DNA of 36,686 nt from Ferruginibacter sp. (GCA_025351645.1 JANXVN010000144.1:1-36686), one strand, 5' to 3'; shown: positions 24,496-33,591, counted from the first letter of the stretch. Numbers and translations: made by a program. Notes: generated from the letters alone by a model not told the origin.

Positions 24496-25899
24496 TTGTC
24501 AAAAAAAACACCACCACCATCCCGCAGGGATTTTATAAAACATTTAACCGGCACCACGCTGGCTCTAAGTTTGGGGCCGCTGGCATCGCTGGCGCATCAA
24601 CAAAAAGCGGAGGAACGCATTATTCAATACCAAAAAAAAATTACTGTAAATGATAGGATAAACATTGCAGTGATTGGCATGGGGATAATGGGCAACAATA
24701 ATTTAAATACTGCCTTAAAAGTGCCGGGCGTACAATTGGTTGCAGCCTGCGACTTATACACAGGCCGCTTGCAACGTGTAAAAGAATTGTACGGCGATGC
24801 TATTTTTACCACCAACGATTACCGAAAAATTTTAGCCCGGCAAGATGTTGATGCGGTTATAATTGCCACCAGCGATCAATGGCATGCACGCATTACAAAA
24901 GAGGCATTACAAAAAGGCAAACACGTGTATTGCGAAAAGCCGATGGTTCATTTTATTAGCGAAGGGCAGGGCGTTATAGCAGCCCAAAAAGCAAGTAATA
25001 AAACGATGCAGGTTGGCAGCCAGCGGGTAAGTAGTATTGTATATGCCAAGGCACATGAATTATATAAATCCGGCGAAATTGGTAAGCTGAATATGGTAAA
25101 TGCAATCTACCACAGGCAAAGTGCATTGGGCGCCTGGGAATATACCATGCCACCGGATGCATCAACCGCAACGGTAGACTGGGAGCGGTATATAGCCGGC
25201 ATGCCTACTATGCCTTATGATGCTAAAAAGTTTTTTTGGTGGAGAAATTACCGCGAATTTGGAACGGGTGTAGCCGGTGATCTTTTTGTTCACCTGCTTT
25301 CCGGAACGCACGTTATTACAGATTCGAAAGGCCCTGTTTCTATTTATTCATCCGGCCAGTTATGTTATTGGAAAGATGGCCGGAATGTACCTGATGTAAT
25401 GACTGGTATTTTAAATTATCCGGATACGCCGGAGCACTCGGCTTTCCAATTATCGCTTCAGGTAAATTTTGTTAGTGGCACCGGAGGTATGGAAACAATA
25501 CGTTTTATTGGTGATGAAGGAACCATTGATATTGATGGCGATGGCTTAACAGTGCATCATAGTAAAATGACAGTTGCCCCGGGTATTGGTGGCTGGGATG
25601 CTTTATCAAGTTACCCCAAAGCAATGCAGGATGAGTTGTTGCAAACATACAATCAAAAATATACTGCCGGGCAGCAAAAAAGCGATAACAAACAAGATAT
25701 TGTTTTTAAACAGCCTAAAGGTTATGATGAGCACCTTGACCACCACACCAATTTTTTTGATAGCGTAAGAACTGGTAAACAGGTGGTAGAAAATGCCACA
25801 TTTGGCTTTAGGGCAGCAGCACCCTGCCTTGCCTGTAATGATAGTTATTTTGAAAAGAAGATTATTGGCTGGGACCCGGAAAATATGAAGCTTACTTAA
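24496..25899 (+). CDS. Twin-arginine-exported Gfo/Idh/MocA oxidoreductase
   Basis: This is a 467-aa NAD(P)-dependent oxidoreductase of the Gfo/Idh/MocA family. The N-terminus carries a Tat signal (SRRDFIKHL followed by LALSLGPLASLA). The Rossmann motif is INIAVIGMGIMG (56-66) and the catalytic lysine is Lys148 in HVYCEKPM. The C-terminal half is the family's large beta-sheet domain. Tat export fits a protein folded with its cofactor in the cytoplasm. No ATG fits: TTG codons exist at 24466 and 24496, and I prefer the second because it gives a normal Tat n-region. Its neighbour 107 bases on is a Tat-exported TIM-barrel sugar enzyme. Together they suggest periplasmic sugar or inositol turnover (inference). 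Confidence 0.85.
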   Translation: MSKKTPPPSRRDFIKHLTGTTLALSLGPLASLAHQQKAEERIIQYQKKITVNDRINIAVIGMGIMGNNNLNTALKVPGVQLVAACDLYTGRLQRVKELYGDAIFTTNDYRKILARQDVDAVIIATSDQWHARITKEALQKGKHVYCEKPMVHFISEGQGVIAAQKASNKTMQVGSQRVSSIVYAKAHELYKSGEIGKLNMVNAIYHRQSALGAWEYTMPPDASTATVDWERYIAGMPTMPYDAKKFFWWRNYREFGTGVAGDLFVHLLSGTHVITDSKGPVSIYSSGQLCYWKDGRNVPDVMTGILNYPDTPEHSAFQLSLQVNFVSGTGGMETIRFIGDEGTIDIDGDGLTVHHSKMTVAPGIGGWDALSSYPKAMQDELLQTYNQKYTAGQQKSDNKQDIVFKQPKGYDEHLDHHTNFFDSVRTGKQVVENATFGFRAAAPCLACNDSYFEKKIIGWDPENMKLT

Positions 25900-26006
25900 T
25901 TGGCCAGCCCAATATTTTATGCTATTTTGTAGGTATTAATATTCAATAAAATCTTTTAAAAGTTTCCAAATAAAAAATATCATCTCATTTTATAAAACAT
26001 AAAAAT

Positions 26007-26927
26007 ATGAAGGTTTCAAGAAGAAAGTTTCTGGTTAATAGTTCGCTTACGGCTGCCGGTACATTCCTGTTTTCAAACAATATTTTTGCCCAATCAACTG
26101 CCGCACCGGTTGTATCAGGCATACAATTATATTCAGTTAGGGATGAGATGGGAAAAGATCCGCTGGCATCGCTAAAACAGTTGGCTGCAATGGGCTATAA
26201 AAATGTTGAGCATGCTAATTATGTAGATAGAAAATTTTACGGCTATAGTGCCGTTGAATTTAAAAAGATACTGGACGGCCTTGGTTTAAAAATGCCCAGC
26301 GGCCATACCGTAATGAACGCCAATCATTGGGATAAGGCTGCAAATGATTTTACAGATGCGTGGAAACAAACGGTGGAAGATGCTGCAACCGTTGGTCAAA
26401 AATATGTGATAAGCCCCTGGCTTGATGAAGGGCTGCGTAAAAATTATGATGACCTTTTGGGCTTTTTAGACGTGTTTAATAAGTGTGGTGAATTATGTAA
26501 AAAATCGGGTTTAAAATTTGGGTACCATAACCATAATTTTGAATTTAAATATTCGCTTAACAACCAAAGCATTTATGATATCATCCTACAAAAAACAGAC
26601 CCTGAATTAGTGCTACAGCAAATGGATATCGGCAACATGTACGGTGCCGGCGGCAGGGCTTTGGATCTTTTAAAAAAATATCCTGGCAGGTTTGAAAGTA
26701 TGCATGTTAAGGATGAAATTAAATCGTCTAATAAAGGTGAAATGGATGATGCTTATGAAAGTACTATTTTAGGTAAAGGTATTTTACCGGTAAAAGAAAT
26801 AGTAGGCCTTGCACGAAAATTGGGCGGCACAACAGAATTTATCATTGAGCAGGAATCTTACCAAAACAAAACCCCAATGGAATGCGCACAGGCCGATCTT
26901 GCCATTATGAAAAAGTGGGGATTTTAA
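26007..26927 (+). CDS. Twin-arginine-exported sugar phosphate isomerase/epimerase-like TIM barrel
   Basis: This is a 306-aa protein of the xylose isomerase-like TIM-barrel superfamily. A Tat signal is clear: VSRRKFLVNSS, a hydrophobic stretch and FAQS near residue 30. The barrel begins with VSGIQLYSVRDEM. Metal-site blocks of the family follow: KFGYHNHNFEF, QQMDIGNMYGAGG, FESMHVKDE and FIIEQESY. Although the family name mentions sugar phosphates, an exported member is unlikely to use phosphorylated substrates. Related exported proteins act with Gfo/Idh enzymes on oxidised sugars, which matches the gene upstream. The exact reaction is not known from sequence. A perfect 21-bp palindrome ends the transcript. 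Confidence 0.85.
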   Translation: MKVSRRKFLVNSSLTAAGTFLFSNNIFAQSTAAPVVSGIQLYSVRDEMGKDPLASLKQLAAMGYKNVEHANYVDRKFYGYSAVEFKKILDGLGLKMPSGHTVMNANHWDKAANDFTDAWKQTVEDAATVGQKYVISPWLDEGLRKNYDDLLGFLDVFNKCGELCKKSGLKFGYHNHNFEFKYSLNNQSIYDIILQKTDPELVLQQMDIGNMYGAGGRALDLLKKYPGRFESMHVKDEIKSSNKGEMDDAYESTILGKGILPVKEIVGLARKLGGTTEFIIEQESYQNKTPMECAQADLAIMKKWGF

Positions 26928-27087
26928 CTTGGTAATATGTAGGTAAGACAATAGATTTTTATACCATCCTCCTGTGGATACGCTGTAAAAAATACATAAA
27001 ATCTGCGTCAGCAAATTGTATGTATCAGGTAAGTAATTGGTATTGATAGAATCTCCTTATAAAACGGGTTTAAAAAAATGATGTATA

Positions 27088-27130
27088 AAATTATAAAGGC
27101 TAATCTTTTAAAGATTAGCCTTTATAATTT
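27088..27130. terminator. Perfect 21-bp palindrome between convergent genes
   Basis: The arms 27088-27108 and 27110-27130 are exact reverse complements around a single T, with GGCTAATCTTT as the inner part of the left arm. The outer part is A+T-rich, giving T-rich flanks on both strands. It separates the TIM-barrel gene (+) from secA (-), whose stop is 15 bases away, so it probably ends both transcripts. Confidence 0.88.
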
Positions 27131-27144
27131 ATAAAAGATGTTAC

Positions 27145-30100
27145 TTACACATCCTTGCCATGGCAGTTTTTAAACTTTTTGCCACTACCACAAGGGCAAG
27201 CATCATTCCTTCCGATTTTTGGTTCTACACGGATTGGTTCTTGCTTGATAGTGGGTGATGGTTCGTTGTAATCATTTTCGTTAGAGATATATTCAGGGCC
27301 ACCAGTGCCAGATGCTGCGCCTACAAATTCTTCTTTACGCTGGCGCATTTTGCTCATGTCGGTTTTTTGTTCCCGGCCCTCTTGAATCTTGCCTGTATTA
27401 TTGTTTTCTTCCGTAGGTATAGCGCAATGGCACAAGAAGCTTACGATATCTTTATTAACCTGGTCGTCCATTTGTTTAAAGGCACTAAATGCTTCTATCT
27501 TATAAATAACCAGCGGGTCTTTTTGTTCGTAGCCTGCAGTCTGTACACTGTGGCGCAAATCATCCATGGCCCTTAAATGTTCTTTCCAGGCATCATCAAT
27601 TAATGCCAGTGTGATGCTACGTTCCAGGGCATTAGGCAATTCTGCGCCCTCGCTTGCCAATGTCTTATCCATATTGGCTAAAGCCTGTATGGATTTGCGC
27701 CCATCTGTAAACGGTACCGCAACATTTTCAATATGTTCGCCTTGTTCTTTGCGGATGTTTTTAATAATGGGGAAAGTTTGCTCTGCAACGGTAATTACTT
27801 TACGGTTGTAATTAGCCTTTGCTTCATCATATAATTTTTCAGCAACTACCTGTATATTCCCTTTTTCAAGCTCTTCCTGTGTAACGGTAGTATCGATACC
27901 AAAGTTTACAATGGCAGCTAATTTAAAGCCATCAAAATCGCCGCTTTCCCTGAAGGAATTGATTAGGCCATCTGCAACTGAGTAAAAGGCATTATCCAAA
28001 TCCAGCGCAAGCCTATCTCCAAACAGTGCATGGTTACGTTTGCTGTAAACCACGTTGCGTTGCTTGTTCATAACATCATCATACTCGAGCAAGCGCTTGC
28101 GTATGCCAAAGTTATTTTCTTCTACTTTTTTCTGCGCCCTTTCAATTGATTTAGAGATCATGCTATGCTGGATCACTTCGCCTTCTTTATAACCCATCCT
28201 ATCCATTAAAGAAGCAATACGTTCGCTGCCGAACATACGCATTAAATCATCTTCCAAACTAGCAAAAAATTGGGTGCTGCCCGGATCTCCCTGGCGGCCA
28301 GAACGGCCTCTTAACTGCCTGTCCACACGACGGCTTTCATGCCTTTCTGTACCCACGATTGCTAAGCCACCTGCATCTTTAACGCCAGGGCCAAGCTTAA
28401 TATCCGTACCACGGCCAGCCATGTTGGTAGCAATTGTTACCGCTCCGGCCAGCCCGGCTTCTGCAACTACCTGTGCTTCTTTAGCATGTTGTTTTGCGTT
28501 CAATACATTATGCGGGATGTTTTTTTGTTTCAGCATCCTGCTTAACAATTCACTTATTTCTACAGATGTTGTACCAACCAGTGATGGCCTTCCTGCTAAG
28601 CGCAAACGTTCAATTTCATCAATAACTGCTTTGTATTTTTCACGTTTGGTTTTATATACCAAATCTTGTTCATCTTTTCTTATAGCAGGTAAATTAGTTG
28701 GGATGGTTACCACATCTAATTTATAAATGTCCCACAATTCTGCTGCTTCTGTTTCGGCAGTACCCGTCATGCCGCAAAGCTTGTGGTACATCCTAAAGTA
28801 ATTTTGTAAAGTAACCGTAGCGTATGTTTGTGTGCTAGCTTCTATCTTTACATTTTCTTTTGCTTCAATTGCCTGGTGCAAGCCATCGCTATAACGCCTT
28901 CCATCAAGGATACGGCCTGTTTGTTCATCAACAATTTTTACAGATTCATCCATTACCACATACTCGGTGTCCTTATCAAACAGCGTGTATGCTTTTAGTA
29001 ATTGCTGTACGGTATGTATACGGTCTGCCTTTAATGAATATTCATTTAACAAAGATTCTTTCAGGTGCAGCTTTTCTTCAGCAGCCAAGGTGCCTTTTTC
29101 AATGTCGCTTAGCTTAATGGCAATATCCGGTAAAATAAAAAATTCAGGGTCTTCGCCAGACCTTGTAATTAGGTTAATTCCTTTATCAGTCAAATCAACC
29201 TGGTTATTTTTTTCATCTATTTGAAAGTATAGTTCTTCATCTACTTTTGGCATTTCCTTTTGTTGGTCTGCCAGATAATAATTTTCACTTTTTTGCAATT
29301 TTACCCTCATGCCTGGCTCGCTCAAAAACTTAATTAAGGCGCCATTTTTTGGTAAGCCCCTGTGTGCCCTAAATAACGATAAGCCACCGTCTTTAGGGTC
29401 GTCGTTGCCTTCGGCTATTTTCTTTTTAGCATCAATTAAAAACTGGTTCACGGCTTTGCGCTGTGCATCCAATAGCTTTTCAATACGCGGCTTCAGGTCA
29501 AAAAATTGTTGGGTATTATCGCTATGGCCAACAGGGCCGCTTATAATTAAAGGGGTACGGGCATCATCAATCAAAACACTATCCACTTCATCTACCATAG
29601 CAAAATGATGCTTGCGCTGTACCATTTCATCTGGGCTATGCACCATATTATCACGCAGGTAATCAAAGCCAAATTCGTTGTTGGTGCCATAAGTTATATC
29701 CGAATTATAAGCCGCTCTTCTTGCATCGCCGTTGGGTTCGTGCTTATCAATACAATCAACTGTAAGCCCTAAGTATTCAAATATAGGACCGTTCCATTCG
29801 CTATCCCTTCTTGCCAAATAATCATTTACGGTAACTATATGTACGCCTTCGCCGCTTAGCGCATTTAGGTATGCGGGCAAAGTGCTCACAAGCGTTTTAC
29901 CTTCACCGGTAGCCATTTCTGCAATTTTGCCACTATGCAATACCATGCCGCCAATCAACTGCACATCGTAGTGTAGCATGTTCCAGGTAACATCGCCACC
30001 ACCGGCTGTCCAGGTATTGCTAAAAAAAGATTTATTGCCTTCTATGCGGATGTATTTTTTCTTTACCGCTAACGTTTTATCTAATTCTGTGGCGGTACTT

Positions 30101-30489
30101 TCCAGGGCTGTATTATCTTTAAAACGACGGGCTGTATCCTTTACTACTGCAAATGCTTCGGGTAAAATCTGTAATAAAATTTCTTCTATTTTTTTGTCCC
30201 TGTCTTTTTTAAAGGCATCAATTTCCTGGTAAATAATATCTTTTTGAGTGATGTCTGTAATAGGCAAATTTTCGGCTTCTAATTTTTTGCTTTCTATCTG
30301 CTCGTCAATACCAGCCAGGTATAGTTTTATGCGTTGTTTAAATTCTACTGTCTTGTTACGCAGCTCATCATTGTTAAGCGACTGGTATTGTGCAAAAAAA
30401 CCGTTGATTATTTCAACCTGGGGACTAATTTTTTTTACATCTTTGTCGCTTTTATTGCCGCCAAATATTTTCGATAAAAAGCCTATCAT
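27145..30489 (-). CDS. secA: Preprotein translocase subunit SecA
   Basis: SecA is the 1114-aa ATPase that drives proteins through SecYEG. Walker A is ATGEGKTLVSTLPA near residue 193. The DEAD-like box is DEVDSVLIDDARTPLIISG near 296. Later blocks are GMTGTAETEAAE, TNMAGRGTDIKLG and the HESRRVDRQLRGRSGRQGDPG motif. The C-terminus has the zinc-binding SEC-C motif CPCGSGKKFKNCHG. The protein is about 200 residues longer than E. coli SecA, mainly from insertions between the first nucleotide-binding domain blocks (residues of about 310-480), as is usual in Bacteroidetes. It is a single gene; no promoter box was recognised. Confidence 0.98.
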   Translation of the reverse strand: MIGFLSKIFGGNKSDKDVKKISPQVEIINGFFAQYQSLNNDELRNKTVEFKQRIKLYLAGIDEQIESKKLEAENLPITDITQKDIIYQEIDAFKKDRDKKIEEILLQILPEAFAVVKDTARRFKDNTALESTATELDKTLAVKKKYIRIEGNKSFFSNTWTAGGGDVTWNMLHYDVQLIGGMVLHSGKIAEMATGEGKTLVSTLPAYLNALSGEGVHIVTVNDYLARRDSEWNGPIFEYLGLTVDCIDKHEPNGDARRAAYNSDITYGTNNEFGFDYLRDNMVHSPDEMVQRKHHFAMVDEVDSVLIDDARTPLIISGPVGHSDNTQQFFDLKPRIEKLLDAQRKAVNQFLIDAKKKIAEGNDDPKDGGLSLFRAHRGLPKNGALIKFLSEPGMRVKLQKSENYYLADQQKEMPKVDEELYFQIDEKNNQVDLTDKGINLITRSGEDPEFFILPDIAIKLSDIEKGTLAAEEKLHLKESLLNEYSLKADRIHTVQQLLKAYTLFDKDTEYVVMDESVKIVDEQTGRILDGRRYSDGLHQAIEAKENVKIEASTQTYATVTLQNYFRMYHKLCGMTGTAETEAAELWDIYKLDVVTIPTNLPAIRKDEQDLVYKTKREKYKAVIDEIERLRLAGRPSLVGTTSVEISELLSRMLKQKNIPHNVLNAKQHAKEAQVVAEAGLAGAVTIATNMAGRGTDIKLGPGVKDAGGLAIVGTERHESRRVDRQLRGRSGRQGDPGSTQFFASLEDDLMRMFGSERIASLMDRMGYKEGEVIQHSMISKSIERAQKKVEENNFGIRKRLLEYDDVMNKQRNVVYSKRNHALFGDRLALDLDNAFYSVADGLINSFRESGDFDGFKLAAIVNFGIDTTVTQEELEKGNIQVVAEKLYDEAKANYNRKVITVAEQTFPIIKNIRKEQGEHIENVAVPFTDGRKSIQALANMDKTLASEGAELPNALERSITLALIDDAWKEHLRAMDDLRHSVQTAGYEQKDPLVIYKIEAFSAFKQMDDQVNKDIVSFLCHCAIPTEENNNTGKIQEGREQKTDMSKMRQRKEEFVGAASGTGGPEYISNENDYNEPSPTIKQEPIRVEPKIGRNDACPCGSGKKFKNCHGKDV

Positions 30490-30951
30490 AAATTTTAAGT
30501 TATGGTATAATATAAATTATTAAATCGGGTGATTTGCAATGTCAAATATGGTGCTTAAATAATATTTTAGCCAAATTGACAGAACAGCGAAGGTACAAGT
30601 TAGTTGACAGTTATTTGCCTGCAGCTAAAACTGAAAAAGGAAGTAGCCGCAAAGTTTTTGTTAATATCCAATTGTAATTGGGAACACATTTGATATAATT
30701 ACGGCTGTTTTAATACTGACGGATACAATATTGTGGAGACGCCTAATTAAAGTCAATACTGCTGGAAGTGGGGTTGCAAAGCGCAAGCAGTAACAGGGAC
30801 GTTAAAAAAACGCCATTGGCAACATTATGAGTTATCCTAAATATTGCCAGTAATAAAATTAAAGGTTCCTATTAGCCAGTGGTTGATAAGTGAGGCTTCT
30901 ATATAAGATGAACTGCTTAGCCAATAAATACTAAGACCGGGGTTTGAGATA
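30490..30951. other. Gene-free stretch upstream of secA
   Basis: These 462 bases separate secA from the small membrane protein gene, both on the minus strand. I find no open frame of note, no strong hairpin and no TAnnTTTG box for secA. A stretch at 30723-30752 (ATACAATATTGTGGAGACGCCTAA region) faintly recalls the GTGCGACGCC repeat but lacks its second half. Confidence 0.4.
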
Positions 30952-31302
30952 TTAATGGATAACGATGTTAGGCCTGTTTTGCAGCATGTCCGGATCCAGC
31001 GTAATTGTTTTCATAATAAAAAAGCTTGAACAATTTATTACGATAGAGATTAAAAATCCTTTTTTCCATCCACAGTTTGTAAGTATCCACAATGCAAGGC
31101 CTTCTGCTATTACTACGCCCACTTCAATATAGTTGATATTTATTTCTGTGCTCATTTTTAAAATATGCACTATCGGCCACGTAACCAACACTATAAAAAA
31201 TCCATAAATAATTGCTGACAAACGTTTTTTCTTTTTAAAAAAGAGTGCAATAATGGGTAATTCAAGCAATAATGTAAGTAAAATATCTAAAGCTATCACC
31301 AT
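30952..31302 (-). CDS. Small integral membrane protein, unknown function
   Basis: I do not recognise this 116-aa protein. Four hydrophobic segments are visible at about 2-22, 29-49, 57-76 and 81-97. A lysine-rich loop (FFKKKKRLS) lies between the first two, and a short polar tail ends PNIVIH. The positive loop suggests both ends face away from the cytoplasm (inference). The ATG at 31302 is followed by a GTG codon. It is isolated between gene-free stretches and is read towards secA. Membrane segments in regular spacing and the absence of an overlapping better frame support a real gene. Confidence 0.6.
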   Translation of the reverse strand: MVIALDILLTLLLELPIIALFFKKKKRLSAIIYGFFIVLVTWPIVHILKMSTEININYIEVGVVIAEGLALWILTNCGWKKGFLISIVINCSSFFIMKTITLDPDMLQNRPNIVIH

Positions 31303-31647
31303 CCTAAAAATTTATTAGTGTTGAAAAAAATTATGTATAATAATTTATAGGGGATGGATTTGCCTAAAGCAGCTGCACTTAAAATAATTTATATAAATGA
31401 TATTATTTTCATTTATAAACTTTAATAATATAGGATGCTTTTAAATTGCAATATATGCAGAAACGTAATTCATATTGCTTTTATTTTAGTTTTATAAAAT
31501 TTATTTTAAAGATGATGCATGATTATATTCTAGGCTACAGCTAAACCCCTTTATTAGTGGCTTTTTTGTTTAGGATGCCGGTATCATTTAGCGTTTTTTG
31601 CCATACCTTTGCCATCCGAAAACTAAAAAGTTAATTAATTAATTTAT
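31303..31647. other. Divergent spacer upstream of atpG
   Basis: This 345-base spacer is very A+T-rich. It holds an inverted repeat TATAAATGA/TCATTTATA (31392-31417, 8-base loop), a looser GCAATAT/ATATTGC pair further right, and the candidate atpG -7 box. The inverted repeat could be an operator for the divergent genes, but A+T richness makes chance likely. Confidence 0.35.
31604..31611 (+). promoter_or_regulatory. Candidate -7 box of atpG
   Basis: TACCTTTGC matches TAnnTTTG with the favoured C and is identical to the box before rpsF. It gives a leader of about 30 nt. No TTG is found at the usual upstream distance. Confidence 0.45.
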
Positions 31648-32529
31648 ATGTCAGGAGCCTTAAAGGAAGTACGTAACCGCATTAAAAGCGTACAAAGCAC
31701 GCAACAAATTACAAAAGCCATGAAAATGGTAAGTGCCGCAAAATTGCGCCGTGCACAGGATGCAATCACGCAGATGCGCCCTTATGCGCAAAAGCTGCAG
31801 GAAATGCTAAGCAACATCATCAGTAATAGCGATGGTGATTTAAAAGTAGCATTGGCAACTGAAAGGCCAGTTGAAAAAATATTGATAATAGTAGTTACCA
31901 GCGATAGGGGTTTATGCGGCGGCTATAATAGCAACCTTATAAAATTAACCCGCCAGCAAATATTTGAAAAATACCCTGCCCAGCATCAAAAAGGCAATGT
32001 AACAGTTTTGCCAATTGGTAAAAAAGGTTTCGAACATTTTACAAAAAATGGCTTTAAAGTAGTAGATGCTTACTGGGATATTTTTACCGGTTTAAGCTTT
32101 GACAGGGTACAAACAGCCGCAAAATACGCCATGGATGCATTTGCTAACGCTGAAGTAGATGCGGTTGAATTGGTGTACAGTGAATTTAAAAATGCCGGCA
32201 CACAAGCATTTATTGCTGAACAATTTTTACCCGTGAGCAGGGTGCAAAAAAAGGCAGGCGAAGCAAACGCTGATTTTATTTTTGAGCCAAGCAAAGAAAT
32301 ACTGATAAGCGAACTGATGCCAAAAATATTAAACACTCAATTGTTTAAAGCAGTGCTTGACGGCAACGCCAGCGAACACGGTGCACGCATGACAGCTATG
32401 GACAAGGCTAGCGACAACGCTAATGAATTACTAAAATCATTAAAGATAAGTTATAACCGTGCAAGGCAGGCGGCTATAACAACTGAATTAACAGAAATTG
32501 TAAGTGGTGCAGCAGCATTAAATGGATAG
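31648..32529 (+). CDS. atpG: ATP synthase gamma subunit
   Basis: AtpG is the 293-aa central rotor shaft of F1. The N-terminal helix (RNRIKSVQSTQQITKAMKMVSAAKLRRAQ) and the C-terminal helix (RQAAITTELTEIVSGAAAL) are the conserved coiled-coil pair, and VVTSDRGLCGGYN is the typical middle block. The length is normal. It has its own candidate promoter, and no other ATP synthase gene lies beside it: upstream is a divergent membrane protein gene and downstream is scpB. In many bacteria atpG sits between atpA and atpD, so it has been separated here. A pair of REP-like repeats fills the 74-base gap to scpB. Confidence 0.97.
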   Translation: MSGALKEVRNRIKSVQSTQQITKAMKMVSAAKLRRAQDAITQMRPYAQKLQEMLSNIISNSDGDLKVALATERPVEKILIIVVTSDRGLCGGYNSNLIKLTRQQIFEKYPAQHQKGNVTVLPIGKKGFEHFTKNGFKVVDAYWDIFTGLSFDRVQTAAKYAMDAFANAEVDAVELVYSEFKNAGTQAFIAEQFLPVSRVQKKAGEANADFIFEPSKEILISELMPKILNTQLFKAVLDGNASEHGARMTAMDKASDNANELLKSLKISYNRARQAAITTELTEIVSGAAALNG

Positions 32530-32550
32530 CCCCCATCCCCTAAAGGGATG
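32530..32550 (-). repeat. REP-like repeat directly after the atpG stop
   Basis: It begins at the base after the atpG TAG. On the minus strand it reads CCCTTTAGGGGATGGGGGC, the same family as the copy at 32582-32601 but inverted to it. The two could pair to form one long hairpin in the atpG-scpB transcript. Confidence 0.65.
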
Positions 32551-32581
32551 AACAGGAATCGTATAATTTCAAAATTAATAT

Positions 32582-32601
32582 ACCCCTTTAGGGGACAGGG
32601 G
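32582..32601 (+). repeat. REP-like repeat directly before the scpB start
   Basis: ACCCCTTTAGGGGACAGGGG ends two bases before the scpB ATG. It is inverted relative to the copy at 32530-32550. It occupies the place of a ribosome binding site, so folding could affect scpB translation (inference). Confidence 0.65.
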
Positions 32602-32603
32602 CA

Positions 32604-33575
32604 ATGGAACTTTCTCAAATAATACCACATATTGAAGCCTTGGTTTTTGCAAGTGATAAGCCGCTCATTAATAACGAGCTGGTTGAGTTGCTGAATAATG
32701 CTTTGGGGTTTATAGAAGATAGGGCCACAATTGAACAGGTAGATGCTGCCATAGAAGGCATCCACGAAAAATACGGCTCGGAGTTTTATGCTTTTGAGTT
32801 AAAACAAAGCGGCGGCGGCTGGCAATTTTTAACAAAGCCAGCATACCATAAAACAGTCGCACAATTAAATGGCGATAAATTTTTAAAACGCCTATCTACC
32901 GCTGCCATTGAAACCCTTGCTATCATTGCTTATAAGCAGCCTATTGCTAAAAGCGAAATGGAAGCCATCCGCGGCGTTAACTGCGATTATGCGGTTCAAA
33001 AACTATTGGAAAAAGACCTCGTGATAATCTCGGGAAGAAATGAAGATGCCGTTGGCAAGCCGCTAATTTATGCAACGTCAAAATCTTTTATGGATTATTT
33101 TGGCATCAATAGCACGGCAGATTTACCTAAAATAAGCGAAGTGCTGATGGAAGAATTGGTGCAGGCAACGTTGGTAAACCATCAGCCCCAGCAACCCGAA
33201 GAAATAGTTGCTGTTGAAACGGATGCTAAAGAGGATACTAGCGAACATGCATTTGGGAATGATACAGCTGAAGAAGTGGCGGAAAGCAAGGTTGATATGG
33301 CCGAAAAAGGCGACATAGAAACATCTGGAAATGACAATATTGAAGAACAAGAAATTGAGATAGCAGCACCTGCCATTACTGTAGAAGCAAATAATTTTGC
33401 CGCTATAGAGATAGAAGAAAGCGAAACCGCAGACGAAACAATAACTGAAGCAGATAAACAGATAGGCATTCCCGAAGGAAAGCAAGAAGAAAGCACTGTA
33501 GCTAAAGCCGAAACCGATTCAACCAAGGAAGAAGATAAGCCGAAGCAGGATAAAGAGCAACAACCCGAATCATAA
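32604..33575 (+). CDS. scpB: Segregation and condensation protein B with long acidic tail
   Basis: ScpB, with ScpA and SMC, forms the bacterial condensin. Residues 1-190 carry the two winged-helix domains (IEALVFASDKPL; LSTAAIETLAIIAYKQPIAKSEMEAIRGVNCDYAVQKLLEKDLV, followed by GRNEDAVGKPLIYATSKSFMDYFGI). The family is usually about 180-210 aa; here residues of about 200-323 are an added tail rich in Glu, Ala, Thr and Asp, without predicted fold. The tail is in the same frame and codon style, so it is part of the gene. scpA and smc are not in the window. It probably reads through from atpG as well as ending at its own terminator. Confidence 0.93.
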   Translation: MELSQIIPHIEALVFASDKPLINNELVELLNNALGFIEDRATIEQVDAAIEGIHEKYGSEFYAFELKQSGGGWQFLTKPAYHKTVAQLNGDKFLKRLSTAAIETLAIIAYKQPIAKSEMEAIRGVNCDYAVQKLLEKDLVIISGRNEDAVGKPLIYATSKSFMDYFGINSTADLPKISEVLMEELVQATLVNHQPQQPEEIVAVETDAKEDTSEHAFGNDTAEEVAESKVDMAEKGDIETSGNDNIEEQEIEIAAPAITVEANNFAAIEIEESETADETITEADKQIGIPEGKQEESTVAKAETDSTKEEDKPKQDKEQQPES

Positions 33576-33591
33576 ACCTACAATAATATTT

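Noticed and set aside
30723-30752. ATACAATATTGTGGAGACGCC resembles the core of the GTGCGACGCC repeat.
   Set aside because: The downstream GGACAAAAA block is absent and the core has mismatches, so I do not count it as a third copy.
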